Shown: piece by piece, positions 52,384 through 63,719 of the stretch
How positions within the stretch are numbered: position 1 is the first letter of the stretch
How the letters are laid out: every line of letters starts with the position of its first letter
Assembly: GCA_024449915.1 (NCBI GenBank)
Contig: JAMZAV010001845.1
Coordinates: 62,001-126,000 of the forward strand
Length of the DNA: 64,000 bases
Direction: 5' to 3'
Source: Sweltsa coloradensis
Taxonomy: Eukaryota; Arthropoda; Insecta; Plecoptera; Chloroperlidae
Notes under the pieces: generated by a model
Seen by the model: the letters and a program-made list of their open reading frames with translations, nothing else
Databases searched by the model: none
What the model was told of the DNA's origin: nothing
Position numbers and translations under genes: made by a program

Positions 52384-54760
52384 TTAGTTTAGAAATTTAC
52401 GAAATATTCTACACGTGTTGAGTATTACTGCCTTTTGAGTCTCGATGTAGACATTGGGTGGAAGATCTAGTTGTTTAATGCTTTCATGTAGCTTCTTCGG
52501 TATGATGCCATTAGCTGATATCACGTATGGGATTGTATTTACCTTTTTCTGTTTCCACATCTTCTTGATCTCAAATTGCAAGTTCACTATACTTGTCAAT
52601 TTTTTCTTCCCTGTAGTCTCGACGTTTTGGCACATTGGGATAGCAACGTCGATAAGGGTAGTTCTTGTTTCTTCTTGTCAATTATTATAAATCCGGTCTG
52701 TTGTGATGTATCGTTTTTTCTGTTTAACTGTTTCGGTCGTAATAAATTTGTAATCTTACGATCTAGTACTTTCTCCGGTTTGTATTTGTTGTAAGGTGTG
52801 TGTGCCAATGAGGTGGTACATGATTGCTAGTTTTTTTATAAATAATGTTAGCAACTTGGTTATGTCTGTAGAGGTAATCTGTTTTGACATAGTGACTTGC
52901 ACCCGGATATGATGTGTTCGATTGTTTCACCCTTTGCACTACATTTTCTACATTGATCGTTTTCTGTCGCATCTTTTATTATGTATTTTTTTAATTGTTC
53001 GTCGCAATCACTCTGTCTTGAAAAGCCATCATAAAACCTTCTGTTTCTCCAAATAGTTCCCCCTTGTTTAACCACCCATTTGATGCTTTAATATCTACGT
53101 GACCTTTGTGTAGTTTTATCATAATGTCCCCTTGTGTAGGTCTTTTCTGAGAGACGTAACTCTTTTGAAGCGCAGTTATGGTTTCCTTGTAGATTGACAT
53201 TTTCATTTGCTAGATTGAGTGGGGTTAATGTTTGTCAGCTAGCACCACAGCCCTATGAAGTGTGGATTGGTTGCTCTTTTTAAAAAAGTATTTTCTTAAA
53301 AAGTCTATTTGTTTATAATATAAGTTGTTCAGATCAATTAGGCCCCGTCCTCCTTTTTCTCTTGGAAGTGTCAATCTCTCTATTGCTGATTTAGGATGAT
53401 GTATTCTGTGTTTGGTAAGTGTAGTACAAGTTAATATTTCCAACGCGTGGATGTCTGTCTGCGTCCATTTAATGATTCCGAATGAATATGTCAGTACTGG
53501 TACAGCATATGATTTATTTCTGTGATCTTGTTTTTACCGTTTAGTTGCGTCTTGAGGATAGACTTTAGTCGTTTCTTGTATGTATCTATCAATTTTGCTT
53601 TCATAACTTTATGTTCAATTCTGGCAGCTTGTGAGAATCCTAAAAAAAATTTGGGATATCATCGTTATCGTCCATTATTCCAATCCTATTTCCTCATCTA
53701 GCTGGAACTCTCTGCTTGTGTAACCTTACCCTTTTCGATATGTAGCGTCTTACTTTGTCTACTCCAAACTCCATGCAGATATCTTGACTAAATTTTAATG
53801 TTGTATGACTAGACTGTTTAGTTGAGCAAAATTTGATGCATACAACTTTAGGTCATCCATGTAGAATAGGTGGGAAATTGTGTGACATACCCACATTATT
53901 GTCCTTAATTTTAAATCCGTATGTCGATTCGTTAAGCATATGTGACAGTGGGTTTAATGACAGACAAAAACCATAATGCACTTAATGAGTCACCTTGGAA
54001 AATGCCACGTTTTAAATTTTTATTGGATCTGTAGTTTTTCGCTGGTTTTTCATATTTAGTTTTTGTGTTGTTCTCCATGTCTCCATACTGTCTTCAAAAA
54101 GTTTACAATTACTGGGTTGATTTTATATATTTGTAAAATCTGAATAACCATGTGTGTGGTGTTGAAACAAAGGCTTTCTTGTAGTCAATGTAGTTTACGT
54201 GAATATTCTTTTCTTATTGTGTGCCTGATTCATTACAGTAGAGTCAATAATAAGTTGTTCTTTACATCCCTGTGAGTTCTTACAGCATCCTTTTTTTTCC
54301 TCGGGCCATGATATTGTGTTCTTCGCAATGATTATTTTCTTTATTTGTTATGCATGAAATCAATATTTTATATATAGTTGGTAGACATGTAATTGGCCGA
54401 TATTTACTTGGGTTCTTCGTGTCATTGTCCTTTGGTTTGAGAAAGGTTACTCCTTCAGTAAAGAATTCGGGTATTTCTTTAACTCCATTTATAAACTCGT
54501 TGAGACATTTTCTAATTTGATTGTGAGTAGTATTGAATTTCTTATACCAAAAATTTTGAATATTATCATTACCTGGGGCCTTTTCCCGCTATGTGTAGCA
54601 CTGATTGTCGACTTTAATTCATCAATAGTTATACCTTCGAATCTCATCTCATTAATATCGCTCATCCTAGCTATTTCATCTTGAATCCATTGTGCATCCT
54701 GGTTGTGTGCTACCGGGTTACCCCATATTCCTGTCCAAAACTCTTCTATCTCTGTCTTAG
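52384..54760 (-). pseudogene. RLE-type LINE (R2/R4-like), broken ORF
   Basis: Read on the - strand. 54760-54490 is the region before RT (EEFWTGIWGNPVAHNQDAQW, IDELKSTISATHSGK). Near 54000 GIFQGDSLS and near 53880 FYMDDLKLYA are RT palm motifs (YMDD). 53443-53225 reads RLTLPREKGGRGLIDLNNLY. 53206-52991 reads KGHVDIKASNGWLNKGELFG. Near 52960 CRKCSAKGETIEHIISGC is a CCHC finger. Near 52700 a DRIxxIIDK-like stretch and LIDVAIP resemble the catalytic part of a restriction-like endonuclease. A conserved tail to 52384 follows. Many frameshifts break it. The layout RT, CCHC, RLE is that of R2/R4/Dong/NeSL elements, which cut and prime at specific sites. Confidence 0.75.
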
Positions 54761-54776
54761 TTGGTGTTCCATTTCC

Positions 54777-54793
54777 TATTATTATTATTATTA

Positions 54794-54852
<59 letters not shown>
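54777..54852. repeat. (ATT)n microsatellite
   Basis: About 25 ATT/TTA units with a single T-rich interruption. It replaces the 5' part of the LINE and gives spurious Ile-run ORFs on both strands. Confidence 0.95.
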
Positions 54853-54859
<7 letters not shown>

Positions 54860-55265
54860 GTATGTCAACAGTCCTCATTTGTTTAAGAAATATTAAAGGG
54901 GTTGGTGAAAAAATTGCATTTTTCAAATATTAAAAAATTAGTCTAAATTTGAACATAATATTACAAAATTAATACATATCGTAGATAAAAGTTCAAAATT
55001 TACTTAAAATTCATTTATTACCATAAAGTAAATGTGACCAGATTATGCATCCTTTGACATTTAATCACAAATTTACTCATTGTGCTGGGAGGATAAGCCT
55101 ACCAGTCATACTCATAGGTTTTGTGATAAGGTTGTGAATTTTGGCTAAAACACTCACAAGAATGTCCTTTAAAAAATGACCCGAGATGCCCTCGAAAAAG
55201 TTGCTTGCTTATAGGAGAAAAAGGGGGTGTAGTAAAAGGTGTTGATAAAACTATAATAAAGAAAT
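54853..55265. other. Non-coding AT-rich spacer
   Basis: No features beyond words such as CACAAATTTACTCA that also occur in the 56.2-57.2 kb repeats. Confidence 0.4.
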
Positions 55266-55269
55266 CCGT

Positions 55270-56126
55270 ATTCATCATCATTATCTGTTACCACGTCCAA
55301 CTCTGCCCTCTCCATCTTCTTCTGTCCTGCCACCACTCCTCTCCTTCCACCACATTCCAGTCTCCTCGTTGCTCCACATCTTTTCTCACACTATTCTGCC
55401 ATTGTTGTTGTAGTCTGCCCCTTGGTCTCCTACATGGAATTTCCAATTCCATCATCCTTCTCTGTAATCTCGCTCTTTCGATCCTTTTGACATGTCCGAA
55501 CCACTTTAATCTTCTCTATCCAATTATCTCCATTAAATTCCTCTCGCCTACTTGATCTTGGATATTCTCAATCCGTATTCGATCCCATCTAGTCTTACCT
55601 AAAATGCTTCTTTAAAATTTCACATTTACAGCCTGAACAAGGCTCTCATCCTCTGTTGTCATATTCCAGGTCTCTGCTGCATAATATGTCAGTCAGTATT
55701 GGAACAAAGAAGGTCTGGTAGATAGTAACCTTGCACTCTTTGGTACTTCTCTGTTCCATAAGAGATCTTGGATAGATTGGAATAACCCAACAGCTTGCTG
55801 CGTCCTTCTTCCTATCCCTGGTTGAATCCTTCCATCGCATGCTGCTATGCTCCCCTCGTACTTAAAATTCTCCACTTGTTTTAAAATCTGTCCTTGTAGA
55901 ATCCTGACATTCTTTGCTTTATCTTGTCTTGTGTCATCAGCATTGTTTCACTCTTGCCACTTCCAAACACCAGACCATATTCTCCTGCCACCACACTCCA
56001 CACATCAACTTGAGATTGCACCTCCTCTTGATCCTCTCCCCACACCAAAAGATCGCCTGCAAATAACATTATTTTCATACATTTTTCTCCGATTCTCTCT
56101 ACAACTTTCCTAATGATTTTGTCCAT
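55270..56126 (-). pseudogene. LINE RT C-terminal part, second family
   Basis: The - strand gives LFAGDLLVWGEDQEEVQSQV (FADD box changed to FAGD), VAGEYGLVFGSGKSETMLMT, FKYEGSIAACDGRIQPGIGR and RTQQAVGLFQSIQDLLWNRE. After shifts it continues with the arginine-rich GRPRGRPQQQWQ-like end and a DDD-rich tail near 55275. The 5' part is missing. The RT active-site change and frameshifts mark it as dead. It is unrelated to the neighbouring RLE-type LINE. Confidence 0.75.
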
Positions 56127-56149
56127 GACAATAATGAAAAATAGTGTAT

Positions 56150-57240
56150 TAATCCGTATTTAAATATAGTAAATAGAATGCCAAATTAATATGTATTTTA
56201 GATTAAGATCTAAAATTTAAACTTTACCATATACATGTAAATCTGAACAGATTAAGCGCCTTTTGACCCCTATTCACAAATTTACTCAAATGTTAACAAA
56301 AGTGTATCGTGTGATCACGTGTTTTGTACCAAATTATGCCAGTAATAAGAATTGGGACATAAATAATATTTTTCACGCCTTGGGTACATATTCACTCAAT
56401 GGACTGTAACCCATTTTTCACAATTTACTCAATTTTAACGAAGATGTAGGCCTATCGTGTGACCACTCGTTTTGTCCCAAATTATTCCAATAATACGAAC
56501 TAGAACAAATAAGTTTTCTTAACTCCTTGGGTACATTTTTACTCGTGGACTTTGACCCATTTTCCCTAATTTACTCTATACTATGTACACAAAATATATC
56601 GTGTGAACACTCGTTTTGTCCCAAATTATTCCAATAATACGAATTAGAACAAAAATAAGTTATTTTTTTGCATTTTTTTAACCAAATAGGCTCCATCCAT
56701 CCAATAGGTGTGTAAACACACGACTACAAAACCATTGATTTGTAATGTTGCTCTAAATAGACTATTTGACACTTATTGTTAGAAAATTTGCCCACGAGTG
56801 AAAATGTACCAAAGACGTTAAGAAAACTTATTTTCTTTCTAATTCGTATAATTGAGGGGCCGCGAGCATAAACCGTGTAACTGACAAATGACCGATTTGA
56901 GCTACCAGCTGTCGCGCACGGCCAGTAAAGCTAGAAGCCACGCGTAACTACTACAAGCTATTATTACATATTCGTTCACTGTGGCGCTTTCTGTGTGCAG
57001 ATTGGTAAACTAGAAAGTGTATTATGACTTTAAATAGAACGGCGCCACCACGGCTGGCCGGCGAGCATGAACCGTGTAACGCACATTACACGGTTTATGC
57101 TCGCGGCCCCTCAATTAGAAAAATTTGGCACAAAACGAGTGGTCACACAATACACTTTCATTAATATCAAGTAAATTAGTTAAAATGGGTCAAAGTCCAC
57201 AAGTGAAAAAGGTACCCAAGGAGTTAAGAAAACTTGTTTT
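56150..57240. repeat. Tandem and inverted repeats, about 160-bp unit
   Basis: Units with CACAAATTTACTCAA, ATCGTGTGA(C/A)CACTCGTTTTG, CCAAATTATTCCAATAATAC and TTAACTCCTTGGGTAC occur about three times directly at 56265-56680. They occur again reversed at 56775-56848 and 57118-57240. A MITE splits one reversed copy. Confidence 0.75.
56849..57117. mobile_element. MITE with TA target duplication
   Basis: A perfect 32-bp inverted repeat, TAATTGAGGGGCCGCGAGCA... at 56849-56880 and its complement at 57086-57117. If the outer TA is the duplicated target, the element ends are ATTGAGG/CCTCAAT, a mariner/Tc1-like arrangement. The repeat around it shows the insertion point. The right end is also a hairpin, because a second GGCGAGCATGAACCGTGTAA lies at 57060-57079. 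Confidence 0.85.
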
Positions 57241-57244
57241 TGTC

Positions 57245-57472
57245 CTTGTTTTTGTCCGACAAAAATACCCCAATTGATGTACTCTGCCTATCAGAACATT
57301 GGCTTAAGGAAAATGAAATAAACTCAACTCATGTTTCCAACTTAACATTAGTTAACTCATTTTCTAGGACCTCACATGCACATGGTGGAGTTGCCGTGTA
57401 TGCCAAAAATAAATGGCTGTCAAAAGTTACAAGCAGAAATGACATAAATAAAATAAGCGTGGAAATGCATAT
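57245..57472 (+). pseudogene. LINE ORF2: endonuclease N-terminal part
   Basis: The frame gives TPIDVLCLSEHWLKENEIN, then LVNSFSRTSHAHGGVAVYAK and INKISVEM. This is the region of an apurinic-like endonuclease (LSEHWL with the catalytic Glu, then GGVAVY). The N-terminal 40-50 residues are missing where the upstream tandem repeat begins. The ORF is cut at 57472 by a 2.16-kb insertion and continues at about 59633. Confidence 0.8.
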
Positions 57473-57721
57473 CTAGGGCGACGACCGTCGCCCGGCAGAC
57501 AAGCGAATGCGACTGCTTAGGCGACACCGAACTCCGGCCCTATATACAGCTACGAGAGTTGGGGGGTTTTCAGCTATCTGCACACGCCGCCCCGAAAGAG
57601 TTACAATCTTGAAACTCGGTATATGACCTGGTATGTGGTTCATGACATACCAAAAAAAAAAATCAACCCGATCCGACAACTCGTTCTGTGTTAAAAAAGG
57701 CTCTCAACATCGTCAAATTCC

Positions 57722-57777
57722 TTAAGGCTGGCTGGTGGTTGGTGGGTGGCTGGGTGGCTGGCTGGCTGGCTGGCTAG
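57722..57777. repeat. (GGCT)n microsatellite
   Basis: Imperfect GGCTGGCTGG tract in two blocks. Confidence 0.85.
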
Positions 57778-58370
57778 GAGTTCTCCGCGGAGATTAATTT
57801 AGCCTACAGAGAAAACGGTAAATCTTAGAACTATGAAACTTGGACCACACTTAGATGTACTTCAGACGCAGTGACTTTGCTTTCAAAACCAAAATCGGGT
57901 GACAGGGACCGGAGAAAATCAAAATTTGGATGATAATCAAAACGCGTAATTACCAAGGCGTGGTAATTTGTACAAACTTGAAATTAAACATGCTATTAAC
58001 CATTATAAATATCTTGCGTCCAAAACACAAGGGGCTAAATTTGGGATGACCATGGGCCCAAAAATGACAAAAAACATATCTGAACTTTAAGAAATGAATC
58101 ATTCAAAGAAAACGCTACAACTGAGATGTTTCAAACGTGGAATACATTTTGATATCTCTCATTCTTTATCACTTTTGAATATGGAAAGCAAAATTGGGTA
58201 ACGGGTACCGGAGAAAATCAAAATTATCAAAAGTAGGTAATTCCGTACTCTTATGAATAATACGCTATACTGAGAAAACGGTTCATCTTAGAACTTTGAA
58301 ACTTGGGCCACACTCAGATGTACCTCATATAACAAAAACCGGGCAATTGGGACCGGGAAAAGCAAAATCA

Positions 58371-58877
58371 AAATCAAAACGCGTAATTACTCAGGCGTAG
58401 TAATTTGTACAAGCTTGAAATTAAACATGCTCTTAACCATTATAAATATCTAGTGCTTATGCTAGTGCGTTGGTCTTGTTGTTAGCGTATCTGCTTCCAA
58501 TGCAGAAGGGCCAGGGTTCGATTCCCGCTAAAGTCAGAAGTTTTTTAACATCTGATTTGGATTTAAGTCTATCAGTTCTTGTCTTAGGAGTTTGTAAACG
58601 GTGACTTTGGAGCCGTCCTAGCAAAATCAAAACGCGTAATTTCTCAGGCGTAGTAATTTGTAAAAGCTTGAAATTAAACATGCTCTTAGCCATTATAAAT
58701 ATCTAGTGCTTATGCTAGTGCGTTGGTCTTGTTGTTAGCGTATCTGCTTCCAATGCAGAAGGGCCAGGGTTCGATTCCCACTAAAGTCAGAAGTTTTTTA
58801 ACTTCTGATTTGGACTTAAGTCTATCAGTTCTTGTCTTAGGAGTTTGTAAACGGTGACTTAAGAGCCGTCCTAGCAA
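58371..58877 (+). repeat. Tandem pair of tRNA-like SINE units (253 bp)
   Basis: Units 58371-58623 and 58624-58877 are about 95% alike. Each has GGTTCGATTCCC (B box) and TCTGC-TTCCAAT-GCAGA, a perfect anticodon arm with CCA (Trp-like). Each ends GCCGTCCTAGCAA. The acceptor stem does not pair, so it is tRNA-derived and not a tRNA. A third, truncated start is at 57941. Confidence 0.7.
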
Positions 58878-59084
58878 CGAAGCACATAATAAATTTCAGA
58901 GTTGTTCTGAATCGGCCTTGTTGATTCTGGCGTTGATACGCGGGTGTTCGCACTGTCCATACCACTGATTGGTATATTTCATATTAAAAATATCGATCTT
59001 TGGTTGGTTATCGCTCACTCGTCGATTGCGTCGGGGCCTGCAGGGTTGGCTTGGTCGCTTTGATTTAAAGTCCCCCACTAAAAA

Positions 59085-59145
59085 TCAGTTATATAACTGA
59101 GTGGGTAGACTCTAAATAATTTTATTTTTATTTTTTTATTTAAGG
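59085..59145. repeat. 3' tail element, second copy
   Basis: CAGTTATATAACTGAGTGGG, TAGACTCTAAATA and a TTTA-like run. Same as 51398-51480 in the opposite orientation. Confidence 0.6.
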
Positions 59146-59270
59146 GGTATCTTTGGGGGGACCGTGGGCCCAAAAATGTAAAAAAAAACAACTTTGAACT
59201 TAACAAATTTAATCATTCAAAGTCCATCATTCACACCTTGATAGCGAACGAACAACAAAAAGATGTAAAA

Positions 59271-59623
59271 ATACAAAAATTTGTAAAAAAAAATGGCAGC
59301 CAAGCTCTGCTTCAAAAGTCTTCGGCTGTGAATGCTGTGAGATATAGAAGTTGAGCCAAGCTTTTTATTCTTTCTCCCTAGCCATGAACCAAATTCAATG
59401 GCCAAGCCATTTTTTTATGATTTCGAGTTTAAAAATTTTACTTTTTTACCACAAAAATCGTTGGCTTGGCGCTCTTCAACAGGCGAAATGATCTTACTTA
59501 TTTTCAAAGCGAAACTAGGGAGAAAGAATAAAAAGCTTGGCTCAACTTCTATATCTCACAGCATTCACAGCCGAAGACTTTTGAAGGAGAGCTTGGCTGC
59601 CGTTTTTTTACAAATTTTTGTAT
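59271..59623. repeat. Large palindrome, about 110-bp arms
   Basis: 59271-59381 and 59515-59623 are near-perfect reverse complements (AAGCTTGGCTCAACTTCTAT, GCATTCACAGCCGAAGACTT). The 133-bp centre is not symmetric. The first 60 codons of the long ORF starting at 59398 come from this palindrome and are not part of the LINE protein. Confidence 0.85.
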
Positions 59624-59632
59624 TTGGTTGGA

Positions 59633-61709
59633 TTGAACTTACTGGTATAGAAGCGTGTACCAGTACATCACAAATTAACAGGGACAATCTATTAATAATA
59701 ACACTTTATCGTCCACCATGTGGAGACTTAAAACTATTTTTCAATAAAATTGAATATTTTCTAGAAAAAGTAACAAATGAAAACAAAAATATAATTATAG
59801 CTGGAGATTTTAACATAGATTTTAACCTAGAATCAAAAAATGCAGAATACATTAAAAATCTTTTTGCATCTCATAACCTAGTTTTCACAATAAACAAGCC
59901 AACTAGAATAGATTCTTTTCACCTATCTGAAAAGACTATTGACAACATTGCAACAAATCTAGAATCCAACTCCTATACCACTAAAGTAATAAACAACTGC
60001 ATATCAGACCATTTTGCCCAAAACATTACTTATACACTAAAAGGTAAATCCAAAGCGACGGAAAATAAATCTATAACAAGAAGAAGGTTTACTGAAAATA
60101 ACATAGAAGAATTCAACAGCCAACTAGCGGAAGTAAACTGGGATACTGTGCATGATATGATCACACCCGATGACAAATATAACGAATTTGAAAACTTGTT
60201 CCTCAACACTTTTCATAAATGCTTCCCGGAACGCTCGTTCAAAGTAAAGACTACAGTCAAAAACCAGTCATGGATCACAACAGGAATACAAATCTCTAGC
60301 GTAAGCCTAAAGTGTCTTTTCTACATAAATAAACATTTTAAAACTGCTTTCACAGAGAACACATATAAAACATACAAACATACAAATCAGCATTACAAAA
60401 AAACCTATCTGTAGCAAAAAAACGTCAGATAACACAAACAATCTCAGATAGCTCAAACAAAACGAAAACAATCTGGAAAATTATAAACGGTCAACAAACA
60501 AGTCTGATAAAGGATCACACAAAGACATTAAATTAAAAATAAATGATACTGTGATCACAAAACAGGATGAAATTTCTAAAACTTTTAATCAACATTTTGC
60601 ATCAATAGCAAAAAAATCTAACAAAACATCTAGTACCAGATAAAAACGTATTTACAAAATATCTTACAAATATTAACAACTCTCCGACAGACTCACTGTT
60701 TCTAAATGAAACTTGTGAGACAGAAATAATCAACATAACTTCAAAAATGAAAAACCTTTACTCCTGTGGTTTAGATCAAATTCCAATCACGATTATTAAA
60801 AAATGCATACGAAGTATAGCACCAGTTCTAACACACATATTCAATGACTGCCTTGATAAATCAATATTCCCCCAAAAACTAAAAATTGAAAAAGTAATAC
60901 CACTTTTTAAAAACAGGAGATAAACAAGATATAAATAACTATAGGCCAATTTCACTGTTGCCAGTACTTTCAAAAATTCTAGAAAAAATCATTCATGTAA
61001 GACTAACTTCCTTTCTAGAAAATAAATCATTGTTGACAAATAAGCAAAATGGTTTCAGAAAAAATAGATCAACAATAACCACAATTGAAACACTCATAAA
61101 GCACATCACAGATTGGATTGAAAGCAATGATAATCTACTTGGTATAATTTGTGACTTATCAAAAGCCTTTGACTGTATTGACCATAAACTACTATTATCC
61201 TAATTGGGCTATTATGGGATTAGAGGTAAGACCTACCACCTGCTAAAATCATATCTTACAGACAGGGTTCAATACGTTCAAATGATTAACCTAGATGATA
61301 CAAACTGTGATAAAACGTATCTGTCTGACCCTGTTAATGTTAGTTGTGGTGTTCCACAAGGTTCTATATTAGGACCTCTATTATTTATTATATTTATAAA
61401 TGATCTTGCTTACATCTTAAAAGATATAGGAATAGAACTGTTTGCTGACGATACCAGCATTTTGATTAGAAGTAAAACACATACAAACCTTATTAAGGTC
61501 AGTGAAGAAGTACTGGCCACAGTAACAAAATGGTTCGTAAATAACAAACTTATACTTAACTCCCAGAAAACAAATTTCATAGAGTTCCGGCCTAAACATG
61601 GACAAGATACTTTAAACAATGACTTAATTCAAATAAAAAACGTAGCAGACAATAGTGAAATTAATAAAGTGCATACTGCCAAGATTTTGGGAATATATTT
61701 TGATGAACA
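59633..61709 (+). pseudogene. LINE ORF2: endonuclease end and RT
   Basis: After the inserted block the endonuclease resumes with IELTGIEACTS, LLIITLYRPPCGDLKLFFNK, NIIIAGDFNIDF (catalytic Asp/Asn) and NNCISDHFAQ (SDH). 60414-60950 has several shifts and stops. RT then shows IPLF-like, PISLLPVLSKILEKI, NGFRKNRSTITTIETL, ICDLSKAFDCIDHKLLL, a TAA at 61201, GVPQGSILGPLLFIIFIND and LFADDTSILI, then KILGIYFDEH. It has FADD intact and only sparse lesions, so the copy is not very old. The RT resembles the CR1/Jockey group. It is interrupted at 61709 and resumes at 63720. Confidence 0.85.
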
Positions 61710-63719
61710 TGTCGCTGCACACTCGTCCTAGGTCCTAACTTAACGTTCCACGATGAATCGTCAATCGTCGCTGATAAGTTTTCTAACCTTGACTTGAACC
61801 TACTGTTTACAAACGTGCTATTTTTATTATCTCGGGGTTTTTGCATACGTTTATAACGGGTTTTAAAACAAAAGATAGGATTGACAAATAACACGAAATT
61901 TATGCGTTATCTACACGCGGGATGGGAAAATCTAGCCCTAGCAAAACAAACACACAAACATGTACAGTGGCGGATCGATGACACAACAACATACAACTTC
62001 TGCCCTCGCGGGTCAAGAAGAGGTACCTGAACCTGGCACGCTAGTGTAGACGCTCCGAATCCAGGGGCTGCACACGTCCGGTGGTTGCTCGACGTTCCTG
62101 CTTGTCCTGTACTAGTTGCTACTTAAGAATTAGATAGTTGAAACGGCTGAAGGCTTAGAATTTACTTTAAAAGGAGGATTTCAGGATGTTCATGCTAACT
62201 CAGTGAGTGAAACAATTTAAAAGCAGTGGCGTTATATTGTAACGATTGTGACATACTAAATATTGACATCCGGTTTTGATAATTTAGGGTTGGATCCAAC
62301 TCATGCAAAGATAAGAAAACATAATAAATAATACCCTGGTTACAGAAACCTTAAGAATAGGTCTTATTATAATACGAAGATTCGTAGCCTATCGTTGTTC
62401 GTAGAGGGGGAGGGGGAGGACGTCGCCATCTTGGAAGTGCCTTGCACGGGAGCGGCCGGGGAGAGGGGTGGCCGACGGTAGATCTCTGCTACGGAAGGGC
62501 CCTGTGTCCGCGCTTGCCGTGGTATCGGGGTCACGTGATCGTGAACTGGCCGATTTACCGACCTTCCTAAGAGACTGCCTAGGCCCTCAGACGAACTCGA
62601 AGTTCGCTGGGTCTCGAACAATTGGGGGAGTTGCAACTTATGGGTTATTTATCTTACTTGCGTAGTGTAGTGGATGTCCAAACGATGATGTAGATGTGAC
62701 CCTGGTAGTCCCACGTGGCTGGACGTACCAAGTCAACTTACTTCGAAATGACCGGAAAACCTTGAAACGCTCTTACTGAACTCGCATGTCACTCCGTATG
62801 GTGTAGATATAAGAATTTACCATAGTAATTGCGATGTCGTCGTTATTTGCGCATGGCTATTGAACACTCGCCATGTGACTAGCACGTTACTCGGCTATCA
62901 CGAAGATTACTGATATTAACTTGAAAAAAAACATGATTATATACGCGAGATGTAGCTCGACCTCAGCAGGAGGTACAAACCCATCCTGGGATTACTCCCC
63001 ACTTTTGCGAAAACACCCATGCTTCCAAAAATACTGATTAAAAGATGCACTCTACTTGCAGTCAACCGTCGTCTTCTCTGGTGATGTGCGTAGTGCACGA
63101 TTCCTTCCTCGGAACACACGCACACTTGCTTCTACTACTTCCGTTGGTTTCACACTCTGCCCTGTGATTGGGTCTCACCACCCGCGCACTTTAAACTAAG
63201 GGCTGTTATTGGTCTAGGGGTTGCCTACGTATTTCCGTTTTCTAGACGAGAATTCGACTCCACTCGCATTTTTACTGCCTAGTTGGCGAGGGTACCGTCC
63301 GCGCTTGTCATTGGCCGAGGCCACGACGAAGACCCGTGAAGCGAGAGGATGTGTCGGCTAGGCTACACATTCCTGAGCCGAAAACACCACACTTGCTGTG
63401 CCAAACTCAACTTTCCGCCCTCGCTACTGCAGGGTGGTTCGGAGATCCCGTTACCTGTACTCCCTATCCCAAAAACATCGGTGAAATTAACCAAATACAT
63501 TGACTCTCAGCTGCACCTTCACAACTAGAGTGGCTACTGAATTATTACTTGTGATTTGTGACATCACGTAAATGTGCATGCAATATGCCAATTTACTTAA
63601 CCAATTAACTGCCTTAACTGTTACAATTAAACCTTATCATATGCAAATATATTAAAATAAAAATGAAAAATTCTCCGGCTGAGGGCCAAAATGAGACTTG
63701 CACAGGCCGTGCGGTTACA
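61710..63719 (-). mobile_element. Solo LTR, 2.0 kb, with AACA target duplication
   Basis: 2010 bp with TG...CA ends (TGTCGCTGCAC at 61710, GCGGTTACA ending 63719). AACA stands at both junctions (61706-61709 and 63720-63723). Removing it plus one AACA joins the LINE codons FDEH and LNW-like without a gap. Length, ends and duplication size match the LTRs of the 19.1-27.7 kb element, and the U3 start (TGTAAC...) is alike. CCAAT boxes on the - strand are near 63159, 63205 and 63309. No internal region, so it is a recombination product. Confidence 0.8.
62423..62434 (-). promoter_or_regulatory. YY1-like motif in the solo LTR
   Basis: The - strand reads CAAGATGGCGAC, matching the animal YY1 consensus AAnATGGCGnC, downstream of the CCAAT boxes in LTR orientation. 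Motif match only. Confidence 0.35.

Larger units (their letters stand above)
57473..59632. mobile_element. Composite repeat block inserted in the LINE
   Basis: A non-coding insertion between two halves of the endonuclease. It contains GGCGACGACCGTCGCC (palindrome, 57478), a GGCT microsatellite, repeated GAAACTTGGACCACAC blocks, two tRNA-like SINE units, the (TTTA)n tail element and a large palindrome at its right edge. It looks like several successive insertions. Confidence 0.6.

Noticed and set aside
54489..54926. ORF beginning with a long Ile run
   Set aside because: The run is the (ATT)n microsatellite. Only the part before RT is real LINE sequence and is annotated as such.
58461..58536. 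Possible tRNA-Trp gene (and its twin at 58714-58790)
   Set aside because: The anticodon and T arms look right, but the acceptor stem does not pair and the D arm is abnormal, so it is a SINE.
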